This document shows, one piece after another, positions 43,105 through 55,182 of a stretch of DNA of 64,000 bases (its first letter is position 1; each line of letters begins with the position of its first letter). Source of the stretch: Ziziphus jujuba (Eukaryota > Streptophyta > Magnoliopsida > Rosales > Rhamnaceae); the NCBI RefSeq assembly GCF_031755915.1, contig NC_083383.1:32219501-32283500 (forward strand), written 5' to 3'. A model generated the notes under the pieces. That model made no database searches, was not told the DNA's origin, and saw only the letters and a program-made list of their open reading frames with translations. The translations under genes were made by a program, and so were the position numbers.

Positions 43105-43880
43105 CTAAAAAATAAAAGAAATGGCGGTTTATGAATATAACTAAAAGTCGCCTAAAATATATAACGACATATAATAAGATCAATTTGGCGACTCTTATAA
43201 TTTTTAGCGACATAAGTATATTGTTGTATACGTCGCTAAATAGGTAAAAGAGTCGCTAAAAATTAATAAATATGCGACTCTTATAATTTGTCGCTAAAAC
43301 ATGAACGGTCGCTTATATGGCGACACTAAAAACTCCTCGCTAATTGTTACGGGTCGTTAAAAAACCGATCCACAAAATATGTCGCTAAAAATAATACGTC
43401 GCTAAATAGGGGACAAAAACGCGTCGCTAAAAATTAATGAGAAGCTATTTTAGAGACACTAAAAAATAGTCGCTAAAAATATATGGTCGTTAAAAGAGAG
43501 ACTCACATAATGCGTCGCCAAAAATAATGCGTCGCTAAATAGGCGACAAAAACAATGTGTCGCTAAAAATGAATGAGTCGCTATTCATTAAGAATTTTTA
43601 GCGACATAATTATTTGGCGACTAATCACGTACGTGTCGCTAAAAATTTATTAGCGACTTTATTATAAAGAGTCGCTATTTTATTAGTCGCTATAAGTACA
43701 TCACTGTATGAGTCGCTAAAAATTAAATGTGCGTTGCCAAAAATTATTATTAGGCGACTGTGATTATGCGTCGCCTGTTATCTTATATATCTCGCGACAA
43801 GACATTTGGCGACTCCGTCAAATGCGTCGCTGTTTATTTTGTGCGACGTAGTATTTGCGTCGTGTATCAGCTCGATCCTA
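43105..43880. repeat. CACTA right subterminal repeats
   Basis: About 30 short motifs of the type AGTCGCTAAAAAT, GGCGACTCTTATAATTT and GCGTCGCTAAA, in both orientations, fill the last 780 bases. They differ from the ordered arrays on the left side: irregular spacing and no long unit. They share the GTCGC core. Confidence 0.85.
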
Positions 43881-43889
43881 GTAGTGATT

Positions 43890-45436
43890 CTCCCTGATTT
43901 TCCTTATTCCATCCTTTTTCACTTCTTCCGTGCAACCATATTTATCAAAAGACAGATAGCTCTAGCTCCATTTACAAATAAATTAGCTTACCATTGTTTA
44001 GGATTTCTGAGAAGAGTTAAGATTGTTGGCCTTTCAAACTCCACTTAAAAGGTAAAAGTTATTTCAAATCCTAAACTCCATATTAAAGTGGTATTTGAAG
44101 TTTTTTTTTTCCATTGCATCCTTGAATTAGGAGAAGAGTTTTAATGTAACTATTAAAGGAGAAGCTTCACCGGATTAAACTTCATAATTGCCTAGTTTGA
44201 TGTATATACAATCCTCAAAGGATTAGAGTTTGACATAAAAAATAATTTTGGGTATTTTTGATATTTGACAATGAATGGGACTGTGAAAAGATATGATGGA
44301 AGTTTAAAAGGAATTACTCCTGGAAATATCAAGTCATTATTATTTCAATTTTTCAGCAAAACATTACCAATAATGATGATGATGATAATAATAATAATTT
44401 TCTTTATTAATAGTAATTTATCATTAAAAAATAATAAAAACAAACACATGCAATATCTTTTCTTTATTTGTATAACTATAAATAGTAATGAATCATTAAA
44501 AATATTAAAAAGAAAATGAAATTGGTTGAGCATCCTATTTATGTTTAATAAAGGAGATTTTGGATAGTTTGTAAAATAGATAATTTATTCAAAAAAATAT
44601 TAAGGAATATCGGCAGTCAAGCATCCAAACTTTATCGAAGTTGATACATTGCACCTTAAAATTTTTTTCTTAACATTTTGGATTCCAACTTCCTTTTTGC
44701 TTGCACCGTTGGTTCGTCTGTTAAAAATGGATGACAGAACGATCACGTGTCATGCATGTGCTTGTCAAACAATGTTAAATCACATAATTTTACAACCTTT
44801 AGGCTCTGTTTGGAACTTAGAAAATGTTGAGGAAAAAAATTGAGGAGAAAAGAAGGGAAAAAAAAAGATGGAGGAAATATTATTTGATTGTTAATAAAAA
44901 CAAATGGGAAAAAAAGAGGGTAAATCTAAAGTTCTTTGGAAAAACTCTAGAGAAAGAAGCTCCTCTATTGGTAAAATAGAGTTTTGCTTTCCTCAAATAT
45001 CAGTTAGAGAGAGAGGAGATAGACAGAGAGAGTTACAGAGAAAGAGAGTACACCAAAAAAAAAAAACAAAAAAAAAGGGCAAAGACACAGAAAGAGAGAT
45101 AGAGATGTGATAATTACAAGTCAAATTTACATACATATATACCACCATGATTAGTAGATCATCAATAGGCCTTCTAAAGCGGGAACTTCATTCCAAAAAT
45201 CCCTTCTTCTTCTCCTCCTCTATCTTCTTCATCCTTCCACATCCATGTCTATTCTCTTCCATTCCTCACCTTTTTCACTCCCATGTGCTCTTTCAAACCC
45301 AAACTCCCTTCTTTTTCTTTTTCTTTTTTTTCTTCCTCCAAACCACCACTTTTAGTACAGCAACAATCCTAAAGCAGTGATGAGGGACTGATCTCATGTA
45401 TCCCTTGAGAAGTGGATGATGATTGCTTCCTAGATG
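43890..45436. other. Intergenic DNA with a purine/pyrimidine-rich leader-like zone
   Basis: No recognised gene. (GAGA) and poly-A rich sequence at 44,990-45,110 followed by CT-rich sequence at 45,195-45,345 resembles the 5' leader of a plant transcript. A 77-codon frame at 45147-45380 is low-complexity (poly-F and S) and not convincing. The zone directly precedes the hairpin at 45437. Confidence 0.35.
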
Positions 45437-45791
45437 TTGAAATGTGGGTCCTATAATTTAAGGTCTAGGTCTCTGATTATCTTTATCTGTTTTCATTATT
45501 GTTATTATTATGAATATTGTTATGGTTGTATCCCTTATTGCTAAGTATAGATCTGGGATGGTCCGTGTTATTATTATTATTATCATTCTACTTACATTCA
45601 AAATTTTACAACACTTCAAAATTATACCAAGGCATGAAGATAATAATAATAATAATAGAGACCATCATAGGTCCATAACATACTTAGTAATAAGGGATAC
45701 AACAATAACGGTATTTATAATAATAACAATAATGACAACAGATAAAGATAATCAGAGACCTAGACCTTAAATTATAGGACCCACATTTCAA
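45437..45791. repeat. Long near-perfect hairpin (355 bp)
   Basis: TTGAAATGTGGGTCCTATAA at 45437 is matched by its exact reverse complement ending at 45791. The arms pair for about 150 bases, and the first ~55 differ at one position. They include CCTTATT, GTTATTATTAT and TCTGATTATCTTTATCTG blocks; the loop is about 55 bases. No target duplication is visible. It could be a foldback MITE, or a young MIRNA or siRNA-producing locus; the leader-like sequence upstream fits the latter. Both are inference. Confidence 0.75.
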
Positions 45792-46064
45792 CACCGAGGG
45801 AATATAGTTATCAATTAGCATTCCATGTGGCCTAGAAAGTAGATCATGAAATTTTGAAAAGAATATTTAGTACATCAGTATTTTGTAACTAATGATGATG
45901 AATATGTATAAATATACACAAAAACAATTATAGGCCAAAGAAATCGTTAGCTACAAGTTTACATGACTACATGGTGGTGAACATCATTTTATGAATAAAA
46001 TTTCTTAATTATTAAAAAAAAATAGAATGAATATATTTAAAAAGGAAAAAAAAGATATAAAAAG

Positions 46065-49000
46065 TGTAACACCCTATCCCAAAGTATATCGGAATTTTTC
46101 ACGCTGACCGAGTGGGTCAAAATTTTGACTTTTGGTTCCGGATGGAATTTGGCGTTGGCTGAGGTACCATTGTAGAGTACACATCGTCCCAAGTCCGTAG
46201 ACTAGTAGCACGTCGAAAACAGATCTATAATTTGAAAGTTATGAGCAAAACAAGTTGAAGTCCAAACTGTCCAAGAGTGCCCAAGTTGATTTTTACTTTT
46301 GTAAAATTCAGCTTTGACTCATACATGGTTGTAAAGTACTTGTTGATACAAGTTCATAGACTAGTGGCATGCCTAATTTGAACATTTTGTTGAAAAGTTA
46401 TGGACCTGTAAAATTTTCCGAATACCATAATATTTTAATATATTTTTTTAATTGAGTGAACAATATGTGCCACGTGTCGTGTTCTCAGCCAATCCTGTGA
46501 GTGAACAGTGTCACCCATGGGTGGCTTTTATTTCATCCAAAATACATGTGGACAGTGGGGAAGAGAGAGAGGGAGGGGAGGAGAGAGAGAAGAGAGACCA
46601 CCACCACCAGCCACCGTTGATTTGCCATTTTCCAGCCACTCTTTCTGTACATGTGCCACCCTATCTTGAAGGCGATTTTCGACGATGGTGCCAAATCCTT
46701 TTCCGCTCAATTTCTCCTAAACCAGACCTCCATTTGCCTCATCGTCGGTCCAGTTAAGTCACCAGTTCCCTGATCTACCTTTCCACCAAAAATCATGGCC
46801 AATGGCCACCGAGCACGCCACTGGCAGTGACGGTTTCTTGTGATCATGGCGGCTCATCGAGAAACCAATTTCCGGCAAGTTCCCATTCGTACCATCCATC
46901 TTCTCCCACTAATTTTGACCCCCTGAACTCAAATCCGGAGTCCTTTTTCCCCAATTCTAAACGGATTGTGAGAATCGACGGCCTAAAATCCGAAAGCTTT
47001 CCGACGAGATTCCAGCCACCACAGGTCCGATCTCCAGAAGGTAAGGTTCAATCCTTAATCCTCATGTTGTAACTTCATTTTGATATATTATTTACAAATT
47101 TTGGTTAACGTTTGAGTTAAATCTTCCAGGTAACCGTTTATAATTTATCCGATTAAAATATTAATTTAATCGGTTTGAGTATTATTGATATTTTAGGAGC
47201 ACATGTAGATTGTAGAACCAATCCTATGGAGGATCTTGATTGAATTGCGTGCTCGAGGTGAGTGACCCACCTTCAAAATTATTTTGGGTGATTAATTATA
47301 TATTGTGTTAATTGATTATTTGAAAAAATATGTTTTATGTGTTGGAGATTTAATAAAATTACTATCTAAATTTTTGTTGCCAATTTCTGATAATTTTTAA
47401 TATATGTTTTGGGACCAAAAATATATTTGGGAATTTAAAGGAATTGTAGTTTTAAATTCTCTTAATCATTGTTATGTTATTATTTACTTTATTGTGCATA
47501 ATTATATGAATTTAATTATATATGGATTTATGTGGTTTCAATACTATTTTTGGTATGGATTGATTCTTGGATTTGAAAGAAATTATCTCTTTTAAATTTA
47601 TTATGCATTGATTTAACTGCATAAATTTTACGTGATTTTAAGGATACCTTTAGTTTAAATTAATTTTTGAGAATTTGAGAAAAATATTGATTTAAATTAT
47701 TACGTTCCAAAAATATTTATTCATTGAAATATTAAAGGCTTGACCTTATGCCATTGGAAAATTCGTATATTCAAATTGATGGATTTGAAAGTTGATGGAT
47801 TTGAACTTGATGGATTTATGAGGATGATTTAAAAGAATTGTGAAAATATTATGAGTTTAAAGTTGATGTGAACCAACGGATTTGAAAGTGGAATTTAAGA
47901 GATTTTGATATTTAAAGATATATTGATTTTATGATTTTTAGATGCACTCATACAGTACTGGTGTTCTGTACTGTATGTATATGGACATGATTAGCACGCA
48001 TGATTAGGCCATTGGACTTGAGGGCTGGCAGGGTATAATGCATAGTAAGCATCAGCCGCCCCCTCCATGGCTAGGTGACTGTTGATAGCATTGGCCTAGT
48101 GGGATGCCACGGTGATCGGATGCAGATTCTCTCTTAACCTCCCCGTCAAACGATGCTTTGGGACGTTGGGCACCGTCGGACATCACTGGTATATAGTATG
48201 GTGCGTCAGGATATTTCGATATGAAATTTTTTTAAACAAAATCTGTTTTAAAATCATATTTAAAGATTCAATGGATTTAATTGTGTTTTATCCTATTTAT
48301 AATAATTAATGTTTTCAAATTTTATTTGAAACTAAAGGTATTTAATCGTGATTTTATTATTTAATTAATTGGTGTCTCATTATTTTTTTTATTGCATATC
48401 AATTGCATTTTATTTATTAAATAGTATTTCTTGATTATTTCATTGATTCAACTCTTGTTTAGTTAATTTTATTTGTGCTAAATTCTTCTACTATGAGTTC
48501 TATTATTTATTTATTGATTTATTTGTGATTTGGTTTATTCTATTTATGACATCGTGTTACAATTTTAAAAATTGTTATTAAAATTATCTTTTATTATTTC
48601 AATTATAAATTTTAGATCTTTAATTTATTATATTTTTATTGCAATTTATTTAATTAATTATTTGTGATTCTTTGGGGTATACGATTATTGGGTTTTGTGA
48701 AAATGTTTTAAAAGGGGAACATTTTCAACTGAGTGAATTGTGAGTATTTTGAGGGCAAATGTTATTTATTATTATTATTATTATTATTATATTATTTGTT
48801 TAGTAGACTGGGTCGCTAACTGAGATGATTAGCATTTCATGCGTTTTTAAATCCATTCCCCTAGGTCCAGGTTAGTAGACGTTGATTGTCTGGAGGCGAG
48901 CTCAAGATCTTTGTCAGTTGCTGAAAGCCCAAGAAGTTTTCCCTTCTTTCCCTCTCTATCTTGTATTATTTCCTTTATCTTCTTATTGTATTTATTCTTA

Positions 49001-49278
49001 TACTTAAAATTTTGTAAGGCTATGTAAACTTCATTGGATATTTATAATTATTGCACTAGATCCCTATTCATTTTTGACTTTGTGGAAATGAATTGTAGCA
49101 AGGTGAGAGGAATAATGTGGTATATATAGAAGTGTGTTTTCCATGTAGAAAATTTGTGGTAAGTTCAACCTTTAGGGGAGATTCTATTGGATTTTCCATT
49201 GGAGGGTCTGATAGGGTTCTCTCTGGGATCGAGACTTGTCTAGGGTTCCGGTAAGAAATCTTGAACGGAGTCCTGACA
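46065..49278 (+). mobile_element. Solo LTR 3 (3,214 bp), perfect AAAAG duplication
   Basis: Starts TGTAACACCCTATCCC, ends ACGGAGTCCTGACA; AAAAG at 46060-46064 and 49279-49283. It shares the family's CCACGTGTC motif (near 46471), (GA)n tract (46560-46600), CACTCATACAGTACTGGTGT block (47945) and GAGATG palindrome (48822-48838, one change). No coding sequence and no second LTR, so recombination between two LTRs removed the body. Confidence 0.9.
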
Positions 49279-49332
49279 AAAAGTATAAAAGAAACTTTTC
49301 ATCCAAGGATCTATTAAATCAACTCCACCACC

Positions 49333-49588
49333 ATAAGCAATAGTTGTTATGCTGCTAGCTAGAGAAGGATGACTCTTAAACAAGGATATATATAGAAAAT
49401 GACTTTCATTGTCATAATGGCTAAGGAAATTAGAAAAAGAAATTCTAGTTACACTATTAAATAAGCAATAGTTGTTATGTTGCCAGCTAGAGAAGGATGA
49501 CTCTTAAACAAGGTTATATAGGAAATGACTTTCACTTTCATAACGCCTAACGCAATTAGAAAAAAGAAGTTTTGGTTTACACTATTAA
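49333..49588. repeat. 128-bp tandem duplication
   Basis: ATAAGCAATAGTTGTTATG begins a unit at 49333 and again at 49461. The units keep AGAGAAGGATGACTCTTAAA and end ACACTATTAAAT, with about 10% differences. Confidence 0.85.
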
Positions 49589-50825
49589 ATAAACTCTATA
49601 TAGATCCATTATAAATTTATATTTCTAGCTCTATTTAAAATATTTAATAATTAAATAAATTTGTGTTCAAAATTATATTACTCAATACCTCAAATGTATT
49701 CAAAATATATGACTGAACATATTAAGTGTATTTATAAATTTGTAACTGAACGCCTTGAAAAATGAACATTTCCAATGCTTCTAAAAGTATGCGATTGAAC
49801 ATCTCAAATGTATTAAAAAATATGCAATCAAAATTTTAAGATGAAGCAATTTAACAAATACATCTTTCTATAGCTCAAAAGCATTTTGACTAAAACAAAT
49901 AAAAAAATAAAAAAATTGTGTAGTTTCCTTGACTATCAATTTTGTTCACAAGTGTTCTAATTCATTGTCCAATTACAATTAATAGTTTTCATGGAGAGTT
50001 TTCGTAAAGTGGTGTATGTTTATGAACAACTTGTAAATTTTTTTTTTTTTAAATGTGTATTTGATTGTATGAATAATGGATATTTTAGGTATTAAAAATA
50101 TTTTATAAAGTTATTTTATATTTTTCTACATATTTAAATAGGAATTCATAAAAAAGGTAGTGTATATAATTTTTTAGGAACTGTGAAAAAAAAAAATTCT
50201 CATAGAAAAACCCACTAAAGTTACAATAATTCGTGTTGTAATTTTTTTTTAAAAAATTTTTGGCCATAAATACATATTGGAAATTAATCATGAATCATTA
50301 CCAAATTTATATGTATATATACACATGAGTTCGTACATGCTTTCGAGGTGTAACCTAAAGTGGTTTCCATTTTTCACATTGAATCTAAAACCAATGTGTA
50401 AATAGATATGGTCCTTACCATTCAAAAAGGAGTCAACTTTTGCAAGAAATTAATCGTGGATGGAAAAAGAACTTGTAAGATTTTGAATGGTCTACAAATA
50501 TATGATTTGGAGAATCTTCAAAGCATAGTTTCATTGGTTGGTGCTTTGTCTTTATAGACAGACTTCAAATGTGGATTATACTATTGCGTACTTCTAGTTC
50601 TAGAATGAAACCCTAAATCAGCTTCATATTGAGAATGTTTTTTTGTTTTTTCTTTTTTTTTTCCTTGACGATATTTCATATCGGGAATATTGAACGGAAT
50701 TTTATATCAATTTGGGAAACCTTTTCAATTTTGATGTATTTGGTTGAAAGGTTGAGTTTGCTTTGCATAGGACAGGGCCAATATGATACAAAGTGCTATT
50801 GAGGAGAATTCAACCAGAACCAACC
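49589..50825. other. AT-rich DNA, no gene
   Basis: Contains irregular short repeats of the type TATGC-ATTGAACATCTCAAATGTATT at 49690-49850. No gene or complete element recognised. Confidence 0.4.
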
Positions 50826-51366
50826 TATTAGGACCCACCCAGGATCCCTTTTCAGAATCCTAGACAAGCTCTAATCCCAAGGAAACCCCAATGGACCGTT
50901 CTATGGAAAATCTGGCAGTATCTCCCTAAATAGTAAAATATGTCCCAAAAATTACCTGCACGAAAATGCACTTCTATATCATGCCACCTTATTCCTCCCT
51001 CCTTACTACAATTTATTTCACAATTGACAACACTTCGATTACAAAATATAAATATAGATACATATATTAGAAATAATTTTCAAACATGAACTACCTTTAA
51101 ACGTTCACGTTCGCCCACACCACCCACTCTAAAAAAAATTACTAAAATGCCCTCAATTGTTTATTGATTGCAACTTTCAAATTGTAATTTCAAATTACAC
51201 GTACTACCAGTCTATGAGCTCAGATCGATGTATACTTTGCAATGGTGCCTCGGTCAATGCAAAATTTCATCCGGGACAAAAAGTCAAAATTTGACCCATT
51301 CGATCAATGGTAGTCAAACCCGATCAACGAGAAAATTTCCAGTGTGATTCGGGATAGGATGTTACA
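50826..51366 (-). mobile_element. Internally deleted solo LTR (541 bp)
   Basis: Both ends of the same LTR family are present on the minus strand: it opens TGTAACATCCTATCCC (at 51366) and ends CTGGGTGGGTCCTAATA (at 50826). Flanks CAACC and CCACC agree at four of five bases. About 2.5 kb of the middle is missing. Confidence 0.75.
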
Positions 51367-51582
51367 CCACCCTCCCTTCCTGTTGATATTTTGTGTTCTA
51401 AGTAGAATAGTCATCATTAATGGATGTGAAGTTTAATACCCACTTGCCACTTTCAAATTAGTTTTGGCCTTATTGCTTAGTGACAATGTCTACTCTCGCT
51501 CATATGTGAGGTTCTGAATTTGAATAATCCAAATGATCAAATATATATATATATATATATATGTAAACGCACAAAATATACA

Positions 51583-51757
51583 TATAGGATACTTTTATGG
51601 TCAGGACGGTCCTGATGTGGACTAGAGGAAAAGGCAATATTTTTTTTTTCAAAAAATATCGCATTTTCCCTGTATGTAGGCGACGTTTTTTTCCAGAAAA
51701 CATCACCTTTTCCCTTGGTCCGCATCAGGACTGTCCTAACCATAGAAAGATTCTATA
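51583..51757. mobile_element. Foldback MITE inserted in an (AT)n tract (175 bp)
   Basis: TATAGGATACTTTTATGGTC on the left pairs with the reverse complement of the right end, TATAGAATCTTTCTATGGTT, and the match continues through AGGACGGTCCTGATG and GGAAAAGG. The whole element folds into one hairpin. It is flanked on both sides by (AT)n, so a TA-type target is likely but cannot be resolved. Confidence 0.7.
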
Positions 51758-53139
51758 CATATATATATATATATACTATATTGTATCTTATATTCTAATA
51801 TGGTCAATCTAAGCTCGCTTTTCAAATATAGTAACTTACAATAAAGTAAAATTAATCAAGAAATTATAAGCAAAATAAATAGGATTCTAGAACCCTTTTT
51901 CAAGGATACAACAGGGTGTGTCTATCTCATATCTAATTTGAATCTATCTAATATAACACAAAAACCCATGGGATCTCAAACTTCTAAATATGGATATAGT
52001 TTCACCTAAAGTGTACTCGATGAATGTTATGATTGATTATTGATATATAGATATGATTATGGATGTGGATGTGAAAATGTTTAGATTTAGCTACCATATA
52101 TATGTCTAATTTAGATACTAGAGGCAGTGAAATAGTATATCACCTATATGGTAAGATAGTATTTTCCCAAATCACAAGAGGGTTATGATGATGGTAATAT
52201 GACGATTATGATTATTCCTTTTGCTTGGCTTCGAGTTCCTCTACCATGGGAGATGAGGTTATTGTTATTTATACACCATTCATGCTCTTTGTATGTGTTA
52301 GTGGCATCGTGATTTACACACCTAAAATGTATTGATCTGTTCTTATATTTGCAATTGGTTTGGTGAGTTGACATGCCCTATATGCCTTAATCCATTCTTG
52401 GTAGACATCTTGTTTTTGGTTTTAAACTTAAATATTGATTATTTAGTACTCATAAGAACTTTGATAATCATATTGCATAGCATTAATGCATCTCATAGCA
52501 TGTACATTATATAATGATTTTGTAGATTGGACTATTGGTATTTTGGTGTGATAGGTGAAAACCCACTAAATGAGAATACGTACTCACCCTTCCGCTCCAA
52601 ATCTTTATAGGTTTCTAGTGAAGTCGAGTGGGATCTGAGTTTAGAAAAGGAGTAGACGAGCTTGGAGTTTAGGAGGTCAAGCTAGTTATCTTAAGCTTGG
52701 ACATGCTAGTATTTTTGGTTTGTTTTGTTCAATTTTTTTTTATGTATTTAGACATAGTGATTTAGTTTGAGACTTCAATTAAGCTTAAAAGACTTGCATT
52801 GGAAATTCGATTGGTGTTAGTTTGGAAAGCTCGTTACGAATTGCTGTTTTTGGATGACTAAGTCTTTTCATGCGTTAAGAAAATTGTTGATTTGATGAAC
52901 ATTATTAATTGAAAGCATGTATTTATAAGGTTTTGACCTTTTCATAGCATTAAGGAAGCTAATGTCATCGAGGAAAGGTCTCAAGAAGGGTTGGATCCTA
53001 ACAAATTTTCTTGAAACACTATCTATGTTGCTTATATAACATGTCTTTTTTTACAATGCACATCTCCATTGAGACCTTCTTATCCTAAAGCCCCCTTAAT
53101 TCAAGATACAAATCTTTTACTCTTTTAAGTTCTTCCTAA
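51758..53139. other. No gene recognised; possibly an old LTR remnant
   Basis: Intergenic. The stretch AGAATACGTACTCACCCTTC near 52575 resembles the 3' part of gypsy LTRs, but I could not define ends. Confidence 0.3.
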
Positions 53140-53315
53140 GAGCATCTCTAATGGCTATGTATCTATTTAAAAATCCTTTGTCACATCAGATAAATAGATC
53201 AGATTTTAAAAAAATATTCTCCAATGGTTCTGTGTATAAGTGGTCATATAAGCATGACCACTTTCCAAAATTAATGCCACATAGACTCCAATAAAAAAAA
53301 CCATTGGAGATGCTA
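53140..53315. mobile_element. Tourist-like MITE (176 bp), TAA duplication
   Basis: GAGCATCTCTAATGG on the left, CCATTGGAGATGCTA on the right; TAA at 53137-53139 and 53316-53318. The TIR and 3-bp TWA target suggest PIF/Harbinger. Confidence 0.8.
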
Positions 53316-54250
53316 TAAGCTTTTGAGAATTTAGTTATGTACACATGGCATTTTATAAGGTAATGGTCATAATTCATTTATCTATTTTCTTTCATTTAAC
53401 TTTTTTCTAATTTATAATTAAAAAAAACTCTTTTCAATTTTGCTCATAAAAAAATTAAAAATAAAAGTAACATTTGACAATTAATAAATGAAAATAAAAG
53501 GTTAAGTGATCCTTTATTTTTCTTTTTTCTTTTTTCATGGCAACTAATCTATCAAAGGTTATTATTCATCCTTCATTTATTATTTTCTTTATTTTATTTA
53601 AATTTTTTCTAATATAGTAATATTTGAAAGTTAGAAAATAGAAGATCAAGTAAATCCCAATTTTTACTATTGGTAAGATAACGTTTTTTTCCTTCCTTAA
53701 TTTCTTTGGTTTATCACTAGATATACACCCCATGCAATGCACGGTATATACAATTACCTTACATTATTTTGATAATAAATTGTAAAAAAGAATTGTAATC
53801 AAATTATGTATAAATAATCATAAAAACAATATTAAACCAAAACTTTCAATTCAATATAATTATAAAGGATAAAAAGTAAACGTAAAATAATAAATTGGAT
53901 TAGACAATAAACATTGTACAACTACTATCAATAGTTGATAAATATATAAAAAAAATTAAGTTGGATTAGATAAAGAGGTAAAGGTTCAAGTTTGTGGCAA
54001 TTCGGCGATGCCGTTAATTATCAAAAAAAAAAAAAAAGGACATTCAACGATAACTCATAAATACTAAATTTATTATAATGTGAGTAATGTTGTCTATTCG
54101 ATTATTCTTTTCCTATTCCTAATTGTGCAAACTGTAATTGTAAATATTTTTAGTAATAAAATAATTCATAGATCCAATTTGAGAAGGACGATATTGGCAT
54201 CAATTTAGGAATCAAGGGCCATTCTTTACAAATTAACAATATATGCATAT
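53316..54250. other. AT-rich DNA, no gene
   Basis: Low-complexity spacer between the MITE and the foldback element. Nothing else supported. Confidence 0.45.
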
Positions 54251-55182
54251 ATTGTTTATCGTTATTTATATGTATATATCATATAGTAATCTTCTTTTTA
54301 TTTTCCTTCCTTTTTAGAATATATAATTTTTTGAAAATATAAAAATATAAAAAAATAAAATAAGGAAACTAACTACTAATTAGGAAAATATTGACCAATT
54401 TAACTAACCCTAAAACTATTTAAATTTTAATTATTTTATTTAAGGATAAATATCAATTTATCCCATAAATAACATTTTTCCATGGTTATAGTTTTAGGGT
54501 TAATTATTTTAGGGTTAAATATCTCATAATTTGATTAATTGATTATCTAATAAAAAATATTCTATATTTTTTTTTTTACTTTTTTAAGTTCATAGAAATG
54601 GGGAATAATTTATTAAATAATCAAGTGAAGATATGTACATGCATATATAACTCAGTAGCTGATACTTTGCAATTTCCAATATATACTTTACTTTACCAAT
54701 TTACTTTGCAATTCGATACTTTACTTTTTATAATTTACCTTTTATACTTCGCAATTTTTCAATTTTCCAAGTGTAAAATTGCCATACATATATTCTAAAA
54801 AGGAAAGTAAATTCATGGATAAAAATATATAGAATATTTTTTATTAGATAATCAAGTAATCAAATTATGAGATATTTAACCCTAAAATAATTAACTCTAA
54901 AACTATAATCATGGAAAGAGGTTAATTAACCCTAAAACTATAATTATGGAAAGAAGTTATTTATTGAAAAAATTGATATTTATCCTCAAGTAAAATAATT
55001 ATACTAATAGTGATAGGGTTAATTAAATAGGTCAACATTTTTTTATCAGTAGTTAGTTTCCTTATTTTAATTAAATATTTTTTATTTTTTTATATTTTCA
55101 TAAAATTATATATTTTAAAAAAGGAAGGAAAACAAAAAGAAGAAAACTATATTATATATACATATAAGTAACGATGAACAAT
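54251..55182. mobile_element. 932-bp foldback element with ~310-bp arms
   Basis: ATTGTTTATCGTTATTTATA at the left end matches the reverse complement of the right end, ATTGTTCATCGTTACTTATA. Pairing continues inward through CCTTCCTTTTTAGAATATA, AAGGAAACTAACTAC, TTGACC and the AACCCTAAAAC blocks to about 54565 and 54830. A ~265-base unpaired centre holds no recognised gene. Long inverted repeats with no coding suggest a non-autonomous Mutator-like or foldback element. Confidence 0.75.

Larger units (their letters stand above)
30884..43886 (+). mobile_element. CACTA (En/Spm) DNA transposon, 13,003 bp, complete ends
   Basis: The left end is CACTACGTGAAAAATAAGC and the right end is GATCCTAGTAGTG, reverse complement CACTACTAGGATC. 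ATT flanks both sides (30881-30883 and 43887-43889), the 3-bp duplication expected of CACTA elements. Both subterminal zones are packed with GTCGC/GCGAC motifs. A TNP2-type transposase gene lies at 39149-42637 and two opposed satellite arrays occupy 31.1-37.9 kb. The intact ends and duplication argue for a fairly recent insertion. Confidence 0.95.

Noticed and set aside
43806..44048. 80-codon frame across the CACTA right end
   Set aside because: It spans the transposon boundary at 43886 and so cannot be an old gene.
44904..45380. Two small frames (68 and 77 codons) before the hairpin
   Set aside because: Made of K/E/R or F/S low-complexity runs; no conserved motif. More likely leader sequence, if anything.
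45510..45770. 86-codon frame rich in I, N and T
   Set aside because: Produced by the trinucleotide-rich arms of the hairpin at 45437-45791.
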